DNA of 42,490 nucleotides from Tannerellaceae bacterium (GTDB lineage Bacteria; Bacteroidota; Bacteroidia; Bacteroidales; Tannerellaceae): NCBI GenBank assembly GCA_021201865.1, contig JAJQEE010000178.1, positions 3,250 to 45,739 of the forward strand, read 5' to 3'. Shown piece by piece: positions 16,880 to 25,737 of this stretch (position 1 is its first letter; each line of letters starts with the position of its first letter). The notes under the pieces were generated by a model. It saw only the letters and a program-made list of their open reading frames with translations, ran no database searches and was not told where the DNA came from. The position numbers and the translations under genes were made by a program.

Positions 16880-16950
16880 TACAAGATTAACGAGGATCCT
16901 TTAATTTGTGGTTTGTTTACTCTCAAAAAAGGTTTGTTATCTCTCAAACC
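16880..16950 (-). promoter_or_regulatory. Promoter and operator repeats of the ROK-NagB-MFS operon
   Basis: TACAAGATTA (16880-16889, minus-strand -7 TAATCTTG) is followed upstream by two direct repeats in exact 21-bp phase: GTTTGTTTACTCTCAAA at 16911-16927 and GTTTGTTATCTCTCAAA at 16932-16948. Each has inverted half-sites GTTTG/CAAAC. The distal repeat starts 43 bp from the -7 box, exactly as in the susC region. This is the two-turn spacing expected for AraC-type DNA-binding domains such as the HTCS output domain. Confidence 0.65.
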
Positions 16951-17377
16951 TAAAGAAATAGTAGGATTTAAACATCTTCCTGAGAGATTTTAAACCTGTG
17001 TTAGCTGGAAGACTTTCTTATAGAGACGAATAGTATTTAATTCCCCTCTCAGAGGGGAGAGACAGGCAGAACATGGATCAATTAAAAATTTTCCGGTTAC
17101 GCCTGGCTATAGATCTCTTCCTATTACAAAGTAAGCCCGTTCTAACGGGTGCTTATCCTTATCCCTATAGGAAACTAAACTTTTACTGCGGACTGCTTAG
17201 GTTGAACATCAGGATGTATAAGGTTATACATCCGGGAGTTTAAGGTTGTACATCCTGATGTTTAACCTTGAACCCGCTGATGTTCAACCTAAGCAGTCCG
17301 CAGTAAAGGAATAAGATGTCCCGGGTTTTCAGCTTGGTAGTGATGAGGAACTCTGTTAAAAGCGTAAGGAGCCGGAT
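16951..17377. other. Spacer between HTCS and the ROK operon, with multiple hairpins
   Basis: No credible ORF. It contains the hairpin CCCCTCTCAGAGGGG near 17045, a second hairpin at 17131-17156 (AAGCCCGTT/AACGGGTGCTT), and the large perfect inverted repeat at 17182-17307 that ends 70 bp beyond the HTCS stop. Confidence 0.6.
17182..17307. repeat. Perfect 31-bp inverted repeat with nested hairpins
   Basis: Arms 17182-17212 and 17277-17307 are exact reverse complements of 31 nt (left arm begins TTTACTGCGGACTGCTTAGG). The 64-nt centre holds the perfect hairpin GGATGTATAA-GG-TTATACATCC (17212-17233) and further variants of a GGTTGAACATC / GATGTTCAACC unit, such as GGTTGTACATCC and GATGTTTAACC. 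It lies downstream of the HTCS gene. It could end HTCS transcription, but its length and internal repetition point to a mobile or dispersed palindrome. Confidence 0.8.
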
Positions 17378-20300
17378 TCAGGAATCGCTTGTCTTCAATT
17401 CATCAATCTTGCTTGGACTGACTCCGAACTGCTTTTTGAAGCTTGTGCTAAAGTATTTGGCATCGGAAAAACCAACCATAAGCGCTACGTCCGAAATACT
17501 GTGTTTTTTGCTTTTTAATAGCTCTTTCGCTTTTTTCAGGCGGATGATCCGGATAAAATCATTGGGCCCCTGGTCTGTCAGACTCTTGATCTTATTGTAA
17601 ACAGAGGTACGACTCATCCCTAACGAGCGGCAGAAATCATTAATAGAGAACTCCGGATTAGAAAGTTCCTTTTCGATTACCTGAATGGCTTTGTCCAGAA
17701 ATTCTTTATCGAGGGAATTGGTATAGTCTGTTTCCTGGGGATTGAATTCTTCGGATAACATCCATTGGCTTTGTTTTTTCCTGTTGACTAATATGTTCCT
17801 GATCCTTGCTTTCAGAACCGCTGTGTCAAACGGTTTGGTAATGTAGTCATCTGCTCCGCTTTCCAGTCCCTGGATGATATTTTCTTTTTCACTCAGGGCG
17901 GTTAACAGGATGACTGATATGTGGCTGGTCTCCATGGATGTTTTTATGATATGGCACATTTCGTCTCCCCGCATTCCTGGCATGATAATATCAGAAATGA
18001 TAATATCCGGATTAACAGACTCTAACAGGGTGAGTGCCTGAGCCGCATTTTCAGCAGGAACGATCTTGTATTCCTGCTGTAAGGTTTCAGTCAGATATTC
18101 CCGTAGTTCACGGTTATCTTCCACGATCAGTACCGTCTCTTCCGGTTGGAGTGTATCGGCTTTCTGTGGGCTGTTTTCTATGGCTGTGTCCCGGGATACC
18201 GTTTCCTCATAAGGGAATACCGGAAACGTGAGCCGGAAGCAGGAACCTACATTTTCCGTACTGGTAAAGGTGATCTCGCCCTGGTGGATCTCTACCAGTT
18301 TCCGGGTCAGCAATAAACCGATACCGGAACCCGTCTCTTGCGAGTGTATGGCATTTTCCGCGCGGTAGAATTGCCGGAACATATTTTTCTGGTCTGCTAC
18401 CGGGATACCAATTCCGGTATCTTTTATTTCCACAGACCATCTATCCGGCGTGTGTCGTAGTTTAATCGTGATCGTTCCTTCCTGGGTATATTTTACGGCA
18501 TTGGATAGGATATTATTGATGATCTTATCCATTTTTTCCACATCTATCCCTACGGTTAACTCTTCAAAATCCGCCTGTAGGTTCATCCGGATGTTCTTCC
18601 GGATCGCTGTTATATTAAAGGTATTTAGTTTTTCCTGCATATATCCGTATAACTCCTGGCCGGAAATAGTCAGGCTATTATTCCCCAGTTCGGTTTTCTG
18701 GAAGTCTAATAATTCAGTGACCATCGTAAATAACTTTTCCGTATTAGCCATGGCAAGTGCCAGGAACTTTCTTCCGGATTCCGAGAGATGTTCTGTGGAT
18801 TCCATTTCACTTAACGGAGCTTTGATCAGGCTGATCGGAGTCCGTATATTATGGGCTATCTCAACAAACGTATTGATCTTTTCCTGATTCTTCTTTTCTC
18901 TGTTTTTATGCCGGATATAGTGAAGGATCAACAACGTGATCAAAGAGAGCAGGCAGGTATAGGCAAAATAGGCCCATCCGGATTTCCAGAAAGGTTTACC
19001 AATCCGGATCTGTAAGGATTTTTCATCATAGTTCTCCTGTGAATAGGGGTTCAGTGCTCTGACTTTTAAGGTATATTTTCCTGGTTTCAGATTGGTGTAG
19101 CTGACAGTTCGTTCCTGGCTGACAGGATGCCACTCCTTATCAAATCCCTCCAGTTTAGAGGTATATTCTATTTGCCAGGCATAGGAAAACTGGATAGAGG
19201 AAAAGGCCAGGGAGAAAGAGTTCTGGTTGTAGGAGAGATCAATCGCTGACGTTTCATTGATTGCTTTTTTCAAAGGGGAATTTTCTCCGGTAGTCAATGG
19301 TTTGTGGAACAGGCTCAGGTCCGTAAAGATCAACCGGGGATTGTCCTGCATGTCTATGTCAAAAGCCGGATCAAACTCCATGACACCATCGGCAGTCCCT
19401 ACTATAAAGAGGCCGTTCTTCTTTTTACAGGAGGCGTTTGGATTGAAATTACCACTTTCAATCCCTAACATGGGATTCATATTGGAGATCTCTCCGGTAG
19501 CCATATGAAGACGGTAGAGATTTTTATCCGTACTGAACCATAGATCCCCCGCGTTGTCCAGCATCATTTGTTGGATGGAGCGGGAAATAAATTCCTTATG
19601 AAAGGTGACGTACCGGGATATACCGGTCTCCGGATTGAAATGGACCAGTCCTTTACCGTCGGTAGCTAAGAACAGATCCCGGGGCGATGTTTGCAGGAGG
19701 CTGCGCACGGCACAACCCAGCGTTTCTCCTTCCACTTCTTTGTACCATTGTACTTGCGAACTAAGGAGATCTATGGTCGCTAACCCGTCACAGGTTGCCA
19801 GGAATAGTTCATGCTCTTTTCCTGGTAACATATCTCCGATACAATCTACCGGATAATAGGTGTAGCTGTCTTTTTCCGGATGATAGGCTGTTAATTCTCC
19901 TTCAATCCCTCCAAAATAAATGGATTCATCCTGCTGGTAAATCGCATATATATAATCGGTTGGTAAGCCTTTCTCTGTATGTTCCTCTTTCCGGGGAATG
20001 GGTTGGACAGTTCGCTTCTGTTTATCTATTTTCCATCCTCCGGTTCCGAAACCACCGGCCCATATATTTTTCCGGTTATCTTCACAAAGGGCTAATATCA
20101 CCGGTGTTTGTCCAGCCTCATCCGGCTGGTTTTCCAGAAAGTGATGCCACCTGTTTTCCCGGATAAGATGCAAACTGATCCCATTGTTTGTCCCATACCA
20201 GATATCACCGTCCGAATCTTCCAGTATGACATTGACATGGTCAGAGATCAGTGATTGATTATTCCCGTTCTCATTTCTTTTCCATAGAATATCGGGTGTG

Positions 20301-21298
20301 TGTGGATCCAGTACACTGACTCCATTGGTAGAAGTGCTGATCCATAAACAGTTCCGTTCATCTATGAGGATATCGGAGACTGTGTTTCCATAGATCCCGT
20401 TATTTCCTCCGTCATGCGTGGAGTAGCGTTTGAGTAATTGATGGTTGGAAGCATCTAAACTGTAGACACCGGATCCATCTGTGCCGATAAGGATCTGGTT
20501 ATCCGGGGAGGCTTTAATGGTTCGTACCGGAAGGGGAGGGATCAACTGGCTGAGTGACCGTGTCTTTCCGGAACGTGTGTCGAATGTAAATACACTGTTG
20601 GAAAAGGTTCCTATATATAATGTATGGTTCAATAAATACATAGATTCTACTTTGACCGGAAGAGGAAGAGGGATCTCTTTCTGTATGATTTGTCCATCCG
20701 GTTTTTCCGGGAGGGTGAGTTGGAAAACTTTCTGATAAGTCCCTGCATAGTAGGTCCGTTCATCCTCCTGGATAATTCGGCTTACGATTTCATCTGTGAA
20801 ATGATAGATCGGGTTTAATTGCCGGTTCTCCGGATCAAAGGTATATAGTCCGGAGGAGATTGCTAACCATAAAGTATTAGTATGATCAAAATAGATCTGG
20901 TTTAGTTGAGGTTCTGTGTCCTGAAAATATTCACTCAAGTCAATCGTTAAGAGAAACTCATCCTTCTCTTTTGAGTAGGAATATATTTTTCCGTTCCGCA
21001 GGGAGACCCAAAGATCCTGTTGGGCATCGCAGGTCATCATACTGAAAGGGAGCACATTTTCTTTCACCTCTTTCGTTTCGGACAGGGGATAGTGTCTGAT
21101 CTCTGTTCCATCAAAACGATCTATTCCCATGGAGGTGAAAAACCATACGAAGCCTGTTGCGTCTTTCTCTACCTGGTAGACACGACGACTGCTCAGTCCG
21201 TTATCTGTATAGATATGTCTGAAGGATTCCGCGTGATTCAGGAGTGTGAAAAAGCATAGGAGCATGATACTTCCTGCTCTTCTGAAAAATGTTATCAT
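17378..21298 (-). CDS. Hybrid two-component system sensor/regulator (HTCS)
   Basis: A 1306-residue one-protein two-component system, the usual PUL regulator in Bacteroidota. Order: signal peptide (1-24), periplasmic two-bladed beta-propeller repeats (about 25-690, for example NGLSSRRVYQVEKDATGFVWFFT), a Y_Y_Y domain (about 700-765), one membrane helix (about 772-793), a HisKA domain with H-box AHNIRTPISLI (about 816), HATPase (NNILSNAVKYT near 929, DTGIGIP), a receiver with VEDNRELREYL and phospho-acceptor D1103 in IISDIIMPGM, and a C-terminal AraC HTH (FCRSLGMSRTSVYNKIKSL; VGFSDAKYFSTSFKKQFGVSP). It probably binds a PUL breakdown product in the periplasm and activates the susC and ROK promoters. 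Transcribed away from the PEP-synthase-like gene. Confidence 0.96.
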   Translation of the reverse strand: MITFFRRAGSIMLLCFFTLLNHAESFRHIYTDNGLSSRRVYQVEKDATGFVWFFTSMGIDRFDGTEIRHYPLSETKEVKENVLPFSMMTCDAQQDLWVSLRNGKIYSYSKEKDEFLLTIDLSEYFQDTEPQLNQIYFDHTNTLWLAISSGLYTFDPENRQLNPIYHFTDEIVSRIIQEDERTYYAGTYQKVFQLTLPEKPDGQIIQKEIPLPLPVKVESMYLLNHTLYIGTFSNSVFTFDTRSGKTRSLSQLIPPLPVRTIKASPDNQILIGTDGSGVYSLDASNHQLLKRYSTHDGGNNGIYGNTVSDILIDERNCLWISTSTNGVSVLDPHTPDILWKRNENGNNQSLISDHVNVILEDSDGDIWYGTNNGISLHLIRENRWHHFLENQPDEAGQTPVILALCEDNRKNIWAGGFGTGGWKIDKQKRTVQPIPRKEEHTEKGLPTDYIYAIYQQDESIYFGGIEGELTAYHPEKDSYTYYPVDCIGDMLPGKEHELFLATCDGLATIDLLSSQVQWYKEVEGETLGCAVRSLLQTSPRDLFLATDGKGLVHFNPETGISRYVTFHKEFISRSIQQMMLDNAGDLWFSTDKNLYRLHMATGEISNMNPMLGIESGNFNPNASCKKKNGLFIVGTADGVMEFDPAFDIDMQDNPRLIFTDLSLFHKPLTTGENSPLKKAINETSAIDLSYNQNSFSLAFSSIQFSYAWQIEYTSKLEGFDKEWHPVSQERTVSYTNLKPGKYTLKVRALNPYSQENYDEKSLQIRIGKPFWKSGWAYFAYTCLLSLITLLILHYIRHKNREKKNQEKINTFVEIAHNIRTPISLIKAPLSEMESTEHLSESGRKFLALAMANTEKLFTMVTELLDFQKTELGNNSLTISGQELYGYMQEKLNTFNITAIRKNIRMNLQADFEELTVGIDVEKMDKIINNILSNAVKYTQEGTITIKLRHTPDRWSVEIKDTGIGIPVADQKNMFRQFYRAENAIHSQETGSGIGLLLTRKLVEIHQGEITFTSTENVGSCFRLTFPVFPYEETVSRDTAIENSPQKADTLQPEETVLIVEDNRELREYLTETLQQEYKIVPAENAAQALTLLESVNPDIIISDIIMPGMRGDEMCHIIKTSMETSHISVILLTALSEKENIIQGLESGADDYITKPFDTAVLKARIRNILVNRKKQSQWMLSEEFNPQETDYTNSLDKEFLDKAIQVIEKELSNPEFSINDFCRSLGMSRTSVYNKIKSLTDQGPNDFIRIIRLKKAKELLKSKKHSISDVALMVGFSDAKYFSTSFKKQFGVSPSKIDELKTSDS

Positions 21299-21550
21299 GG
21301 CAAAGGTTATTTTTTCAAGATAGAGTTTCTTTCACACAAACTTATATAAAAAAATGAGATGGAACATAGAAGGAACTGGTTTAACATCCTGAAGGATAGA
21401 AGAACAGATTTTGGTTAAAAAGAAAAACAGAAAATAGATGGATTGTTAATAGGGGTTTTGGGGTACCGGTATGGTCGGAGGTTACAACAAATATGTGGTG
21501 ACGAGAGATATAGAAGAACTTCTCTATCCATCCAATTAAAAAAATATCCC

Positions 21551-21558
21551 TACATTTG
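21551..21558 (+). promoter_or_regulatory. -7 box upstream of the REC/PEP-synthase-like gene
   Basis: TACATTTG fits TAnnTTTG, 24 bp before the ATG at 21582. No good -33 element is visible. The 283-bp divergent region (21299-21581) shows no other clear motif and lacks the operator repeat found at the two PUL promoters. Confidence 0.5.
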
Positions 21559-21581
21559 AGCAGATTAATTGTTAAGAATGT

Positions 21582-24542
21582 ATGAACGGTATACCAGACT
21601 ATAAGGACCTTGTTTTCAGGGACACTTCGTTTGCTGATTTGATGAATAAGCGCATCTTTAACGTATTGCTGATTGCAACGAAATATGATGCTTTTATGTT
21701 GGAAGATGACGGACGGGTGGATGAACAGATATTTAACGAATATACGGCACTAAGCCTCCGGTATCCACCCCGTTTCACGCAGGTGACCACGAAAGAGGAG
21801 GCGTTAGCTGAATTGAGAGACCGGAACTTTGAACTGATCATCTGTATGCCTAATATGGATGACCGGGATATTTTTGCGGCTGCCAAAGAGATCAAGGTGC
21901 ACTATCCATCTATTCCGATCGTGGTACTTACCCCTTTTTCGAAGGAGGTGACCAAGCGGGTGGCAGATGAGGATCTGAGTGCCATTGATTATATTTTCAG
22001 TTGGTTAGGGAATGCGGAGTTGTTGCTGGCTATTATCAAACTGATCGAAGATAAGATGAATGCTCCGGATGATACGGAGAGTGTGGGCGTTCAGATTATC
22101 TTATTAGTGGAGGACTCGATCCGGTTTTATTCTTCTGCCTTACCCCATCTGTATAAGTTTGTACTGGAGCAAAGCCAAGAGTTTTCCAAAGAGGCTTTGA
22201 ATGATCATCAGCGAACTTTGCGTATGAGGGGCCGGCCTAAAATCAAACTGGCCCGGAATTATGAAGAGGCAGTCCGTATCTTTGACCAATACCGGGATCA
22301 TATGTTAGGGATCATCTCAGATATGAGTTTTATGCGGGATGGTAAAAAAGACCCGTATGCCGGATATAAATTTGGCCAGTATGTCCGGAAAACCGGATTG
22401 ATCATTCCTTTTATCCTGGAGTCTTCGGAAAGTTCCAATGAGATATATGCAAGGGAATTACATGCTTCTTTCATTGATAAAAATTCCAAGAGTTATCCCC
22501 AGGATCTGAAAAAGAAGATCATGCAGCGGTTTGGTTTCGGGGATTTTGTGATCCTGAACCCTCGTACCAAAGAGGAGATTATGCGGATTAAAGACCTCAA
22601 GGATCTTCAGAAGAAGGTTTTCCAGATACCGGATGAGTCGCTTGTCTATCACCTTTCCCGGAATCATTTTTCCCGTTTCTTTTATTCACGTGCCATGTTT
22701 CCGCCCGCCGAGGTGTTGAAGAATGTGGATGTGAGTGATTACAAGGATATGGATGAGGCCCGGAAGCTGATCTTTGACCTGATCGTACAGTACCGGCGGA
22801 TGAAGAATACTGGAGTCGTAGCTATATACCAGAAAGAGCGGTTCGATGAATACAGTAATTTTGCCCGTATCGGAAATGGTTCGTTAGGAGGGAAAGGCAG
22901 AGGTCTGGCCTTTATCGGCGCGATGATCAAACGGCATCCGGAACTGGAACTGGATAACTTTAATGTTACGATTCCTAAAACGGTTGTGATCTGTACGGAC
23001 ATCTTTGATGAATTTATGGAGACAAATGAACTTTATTCGGTTGCCCTGAATGATATTGATGATGCTACGATCCTCCGTTATTTCCTGCATGCCAGTCTTC
23101 CTTCCTCCCTGATCGAAGACCTGATGGCTTTCTTTGATGTGGTGAAAGGGCCGCTGGCTGTCCGTTCTTCCAGTCTGCTGGAGGATTCCCACTATCAGTC
23201 ATTCGCGGGTATTTATTCCACTTATATGGTCCCTAAAAAGGATGATAAATACGAGATGCTCCGGATGGTGAGCGATGCGATCAAAGCCGTCTATGCTTCT
23301 GTGTTTTACCGGGATAGTAAGGCTTATATGACGGCCACATCCAATGTGATCGATCAGGAAAAAATGGCGATTGTGCTACAGGAGGTAGTGGGATCTGCTT
23401 ATAGTAATCATTATTATCCGACGCTTTCCGGAGTCGCCCGCTCTTTGAATTTCTATCCGATCGGAAATGAAACAGCGGAGGATGGGATTGCTAATATTGC
23501 TTTAGGGTTGGGTAAATATATTGTAGATGGAGGACAAACACTCCGTTTTTCTCCCCGGCATCCGCATAATATTTTACAAATGAGTTCCATGGAGTTTGCT
23601 TTGCGGGAAACTCAGACCCGTTTCTGTGCCCTGGATCTGGATCATATGACAGAGCAATTTTCTGTGGATGACTCTTTTAATCTATTGAAATTGAATCTCA
23701 AAGACGCGGATGCGGATGGTTCACTGAAATATATCGTCTCTACATTTGATCCCTATGACCAGATCATCCGGGATGGATACTATCCGGGAGGTCGAAAGAT
23801 CCTTTCTTTTGTCAATATTTTGCAACATGATGTTTTTCCGCTGGCTGAGACACTGGATAAGGTGTTAGAGATCGGACAAAGTGAGATGGCCCGTCCGGTG
23901 GAATTGGAATTTGCCATGAACATCCATCGGGATAATTCCCAATCAGCGACTTTCTATTTATTGCAAATCCGTCCGATCGTGGATAATAAAGAGGTGATGG
24001 ATGAAGATCTGACAGGAATTGATAAGCAGGAGAGTATATTATATTCGGAAAGTGTACTTGGACATGGGATCATTCCGAATGTGCAGGATATTGTATATAT
24101 AAAAACAGAAGCGTTCAACTCTTCCAACAATCAGTTGATCGCTTATGAAATAGAGAAACTGAACCGTCAGTTCACAGAAAAGGGAACCGGATATGTTTTG
24201 GTGGGTCCGGGACGATGGGGGAGTAGTGATACCTGGTTAGGTATTCCGGTGAAATGGCCTCACATCAGTAATGCCCGTGTGATTGTGGAATGTGGGCTGG
24301 AGAACTACCGGATAGATCCCAGCCAGGGTACCCATTTCTTTCAGAATCTTACCTCTTTCGGAGTAGGTTATTTTACAATTAATCCTTTTAAGGGAGATGG
24401 CTGGTTTGATGAAACTTACCTGAATAGCCTGCCCGCTGAGCTGGATACTAATTTTTTACGTCATGTCCATTTCGACAAACCCATCGTGATGAAAATGGAT
24501 GGCAAAAAAAGTCTGGGGGTCGTCCTGAAACCCGGAGAATAA
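21582..24542 (+). CDS. Receiver-like protein with PEP-synthase/PPDK ATP-binding domain
   Basis: 986 residues. Residues 26-157 form a first receiver-like domain without a canonical phospho-Asp (ELIICMPNMDD). Residues 170-340 form a second with the acidic pair E177/D178 (LLVEDS) and a candidate phospho-acceptor D247 (GIISDM). From about 425 comes the pyruvate-phosphate-dikinase ATP-grasp domain: GNGSLGGKGRGLAFI, PLAVRSSSLLEDSHYQSFAGIYSTY (near 525) and YLLQIRPI (near 794). A C-terminal module follows with GPGRWGSSDTWLGIPV (about 875-890). The swivelling His domain (TGGxTSHxA) and PEP/pyruvate barrel are absent, so it cannot be a complete PEP synthase. It could be a phosphotransfer regulator whose ATP-grasp activity is gated by phosphorylation. 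Annotated often as PEP synthase in Bacteroidales; function unproven. Confidence 0.85.
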   Translation: MNGIPDYKDLVFRDTSFADLMNKRIFNVLLIATKYDAFMLEDDGRVDEQIFNEYTALSLRYPPRFTQVTTKEEALAELRDRNFELIICMPNMDDRDIFAAAKEIKVHYPSIPIVVLTPFSKEVTKRVADEDLSAIDYIFSWLGNAELLLAIIKLIEDKMNAPDDTESVGVQIILLVEDSIRFYSSALPHLYKFVLEQSQEFSKEALNDHQRTLRMRGRPKIKLARNYEEAVRIFDQYRDHMLGIISDMSFMRDGKKDPYAGYKFGQYVRKTGLIIPFILESSESSNEIYARELHASFIDKNSKSYPQDLKKKIMQRFGFGDFVILNPRTKEEIMRIKDLKDLQKKVFQIPDESLVYHLSRNHFSRFFYSRAMFPPAEVLKNVDVSDYKDMDEARKLIFDLIVQYRRMKNTGVVAIYQKERFDEYSNFARIGNGSLGGKGRGLAFIGAMIKRHPELELDNFNVTIPKTVVICTDIFDEFMETNELYSVALNDIDDATILRYFLHASLPSSLIEDLMAFFDVVKGPLAVRSSSLLEDSHYQSFAGIYSTYMVPKKDDKYEMLRMVSDAIKAVYASVFYRDSKAYMTATSNVIDQEKMAIVLQEVVGSAYSNHYYPTLSGVARSLNFYPIGNETAEDGIANIALGLGKYIVDGGQTLRFSPRHPHNILQMSSMEFALRETQTRFCALDLDHMTEQFSVDDSFNLLKLNLKDADADGSLKYIVSTFDPYDQIIRDGYYPGGRKILSFVNILQHDVFPLAETLDKVLEIGQSEMARPVELEFAMNIHRDNSQSATFYLLQIRPIVDNKEVMDEDLTGIDKQESILYSESVLGHGIIPNVQDIVYIKTEAFNSSNNQLIAYEIEKLNRQFTEKGTGYVLVGPGRWGSSDTWLGIPVKWPHISNARVIVECGLENYRIDPSQGTHFFQNLTSFGVGYFTINPFKGDGWFDETYLNSLPAELDTNFLRHVHFDKPIVMKMDGKKSLGVVLKPGE

Positions 24543-24605
24543 GTGTTTTTATAGGACGTAGAACAAGAAGAGGAACACAGATAAGAATTAATTAAAACCT
24601 TACCA

Positions 24606-24706
24606 GTTCCCCGCGCAGGCGGGGACCGCATGAGAACCGGCCGTTTCAACTATTTAGTAGTAGGAGAACCGTTCCTTTCTCTGCGATCCCCGCCTGCGCG
24701 GGGAAC
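24606..24706. repeat. GC-rich double hairpin / 20-bp perfect inverted repeat
   Basis: GTTCCCCGCGCAGGCGGGGA (24606-24625) and its exact reverse complement (24687-24706) flank 61 nt. Each arm alone is also a hairpin (CCCCGC-GCAG-GCGGGG). It lies between the convergent genes ending at 24542 and 24725, so it can terminate both. The very GC-rich composition stands out from the flanks and suggests a dispersed repeat. Confidence 0.8.
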
Positions 24707-24724
24707 AAGGGGAGGGCTTTTAAC

Positions 24725-25714
24725 TTATTTCTTGATAAAGTCATCCGGGTAGGTAACGCGTTGGACAATCTCGTTGTCTTTCAGGTGGATCCAGGTTTTG
24801 AAACCTCTTTCACCTTCGGTTAATTTGAAGACCCGGGCACCGTTTGGCAGGTTGTTATAGACTGTATTTCCTCCGCTGTATCTGCCATAGCCTAACAGGA
24901 TCCCTTTCCAGTTTACTACATAGTCGCAGTCATGATCATGGCCGACAAACATGCCCATGATATCTCCCCTCTCTTTCATCGCTGCGAACATGCCGGTGTT
25001 TAGCTGGGGAGCACAGGCTTTCTCTTTCCGTGTACCGATCAGGATCGCTTTTTCATCTGCGGCTGCCTGATTGTATTCCGGTAGTGGAATGTGAAAGAAG
25101 GCTAACGAGGGAAGTGGGGTTCCACCATTTGCCTGCGTGAAACGCATACTATTCTCCCGGTACCATTGGATCTGGTCAAATTTTATATAATCGTATCCGT
25201 CTACCCCTTCGATAGAAGAGTAGGCATGTGAATCCAGGCAATAAAGGATGGCTGCCTCTTTCTTTCCGTTTGCGGATTTTACCGGTAAGATGTAGTTGCC
25301 GGTTCCGGAAATACCGGGAACTGTGGAGCTCACATTTCCTGGAATAGTCTGTACCAGTTCTAATAATTGTGTACGGGACAGATCGTGTTCATCGTCGTGA
25401 TTCCCGAAAGTTACTCCGAAGGGTATATTCCGTTTGGCAACCAGATTTAAGACTGTTTCCATTCCTTCCTTTGCCGGTTCGGCGAATACAATATCTCCGG
25501 TAAATATCACCAGGTCCGGTTTTTCATGATCCAGTACTTCGCTGATCCTTTCCAGAGAAATATTTGAACGGGGATCCTGGTAGATAAAATGTACGTCCGT
25601 AAACTGCACGATTTTAAATGTTCCGTCTTTATTGAATCTTAGTTCGGGCTGTTGTGACAGTGTGATCTGCAGACAGGCGAATAAACATACTAAACTGATA
25701 AGAATGCGTTTCAT
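24725..25714 (-). CDS. Secreted calcineurin-like metallophosphoesterase
   Basis: 329 residues with a signal peptide (1-20, ACLQITLSQ). The five metal-binding blocks of the calcineurin superfamily are in order: FTDVHF (D40, H42), TGDIVF (D74), FGNHDDEHD (N105, H106), FFHIPLPEY and GHDHDCDY. The arrangement resembles the Dcr2/Siw14-adjacent and purple-acid-phosphatase-like secreted phosphoesterases of Bacteroidales, so a periplasmic phosphomonoester or nucleotide is a plausible substrate, though specificity is unknown. It follows the MurU-like gene by 23 bp on the same strand and may be the last gene of that operon, ending at the GC-rich double hairpin. Confidence 0.9.
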   Translation of the reverse strand: MKRILISLVCLFACLQITLSQQPELRFNKDGTFKIVQFTDVHFIYQDPRSNISLERISEVLDHEKPDLVIFTGDIVFAEPAKEGMETVLNLVAKRNIPFGVTFGNHDDEHDLSRTQLLELVQTIPGNVSSTVPGISGTGNYILPVKSANGKKEAAILYCLDSHAYSSIEGVDGYDYIKFDQIQWYRENSMRFTQANGGTPLPSLAFFHIPLPEYNQAAADEKAILIGTRKEKACAPQLNTGMFAAMKERGDIMGMFVGHDHDCDYVVNWKGILLGYGRYSGGNTVYNNLPNGARVFKLTEGERGFKTWIHLKDNEIVQRVTYPDDFIKK

Positions 25715-25737
25715 GGTTGTGTTTTTATGAGGTATAT

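Noticed and set aside
21299-21581. HTCS autoregulatory operator
   Set aside because: I found neither TACAAGATTA nor the GTTTGTT-CAAA repeat in the divergent region.
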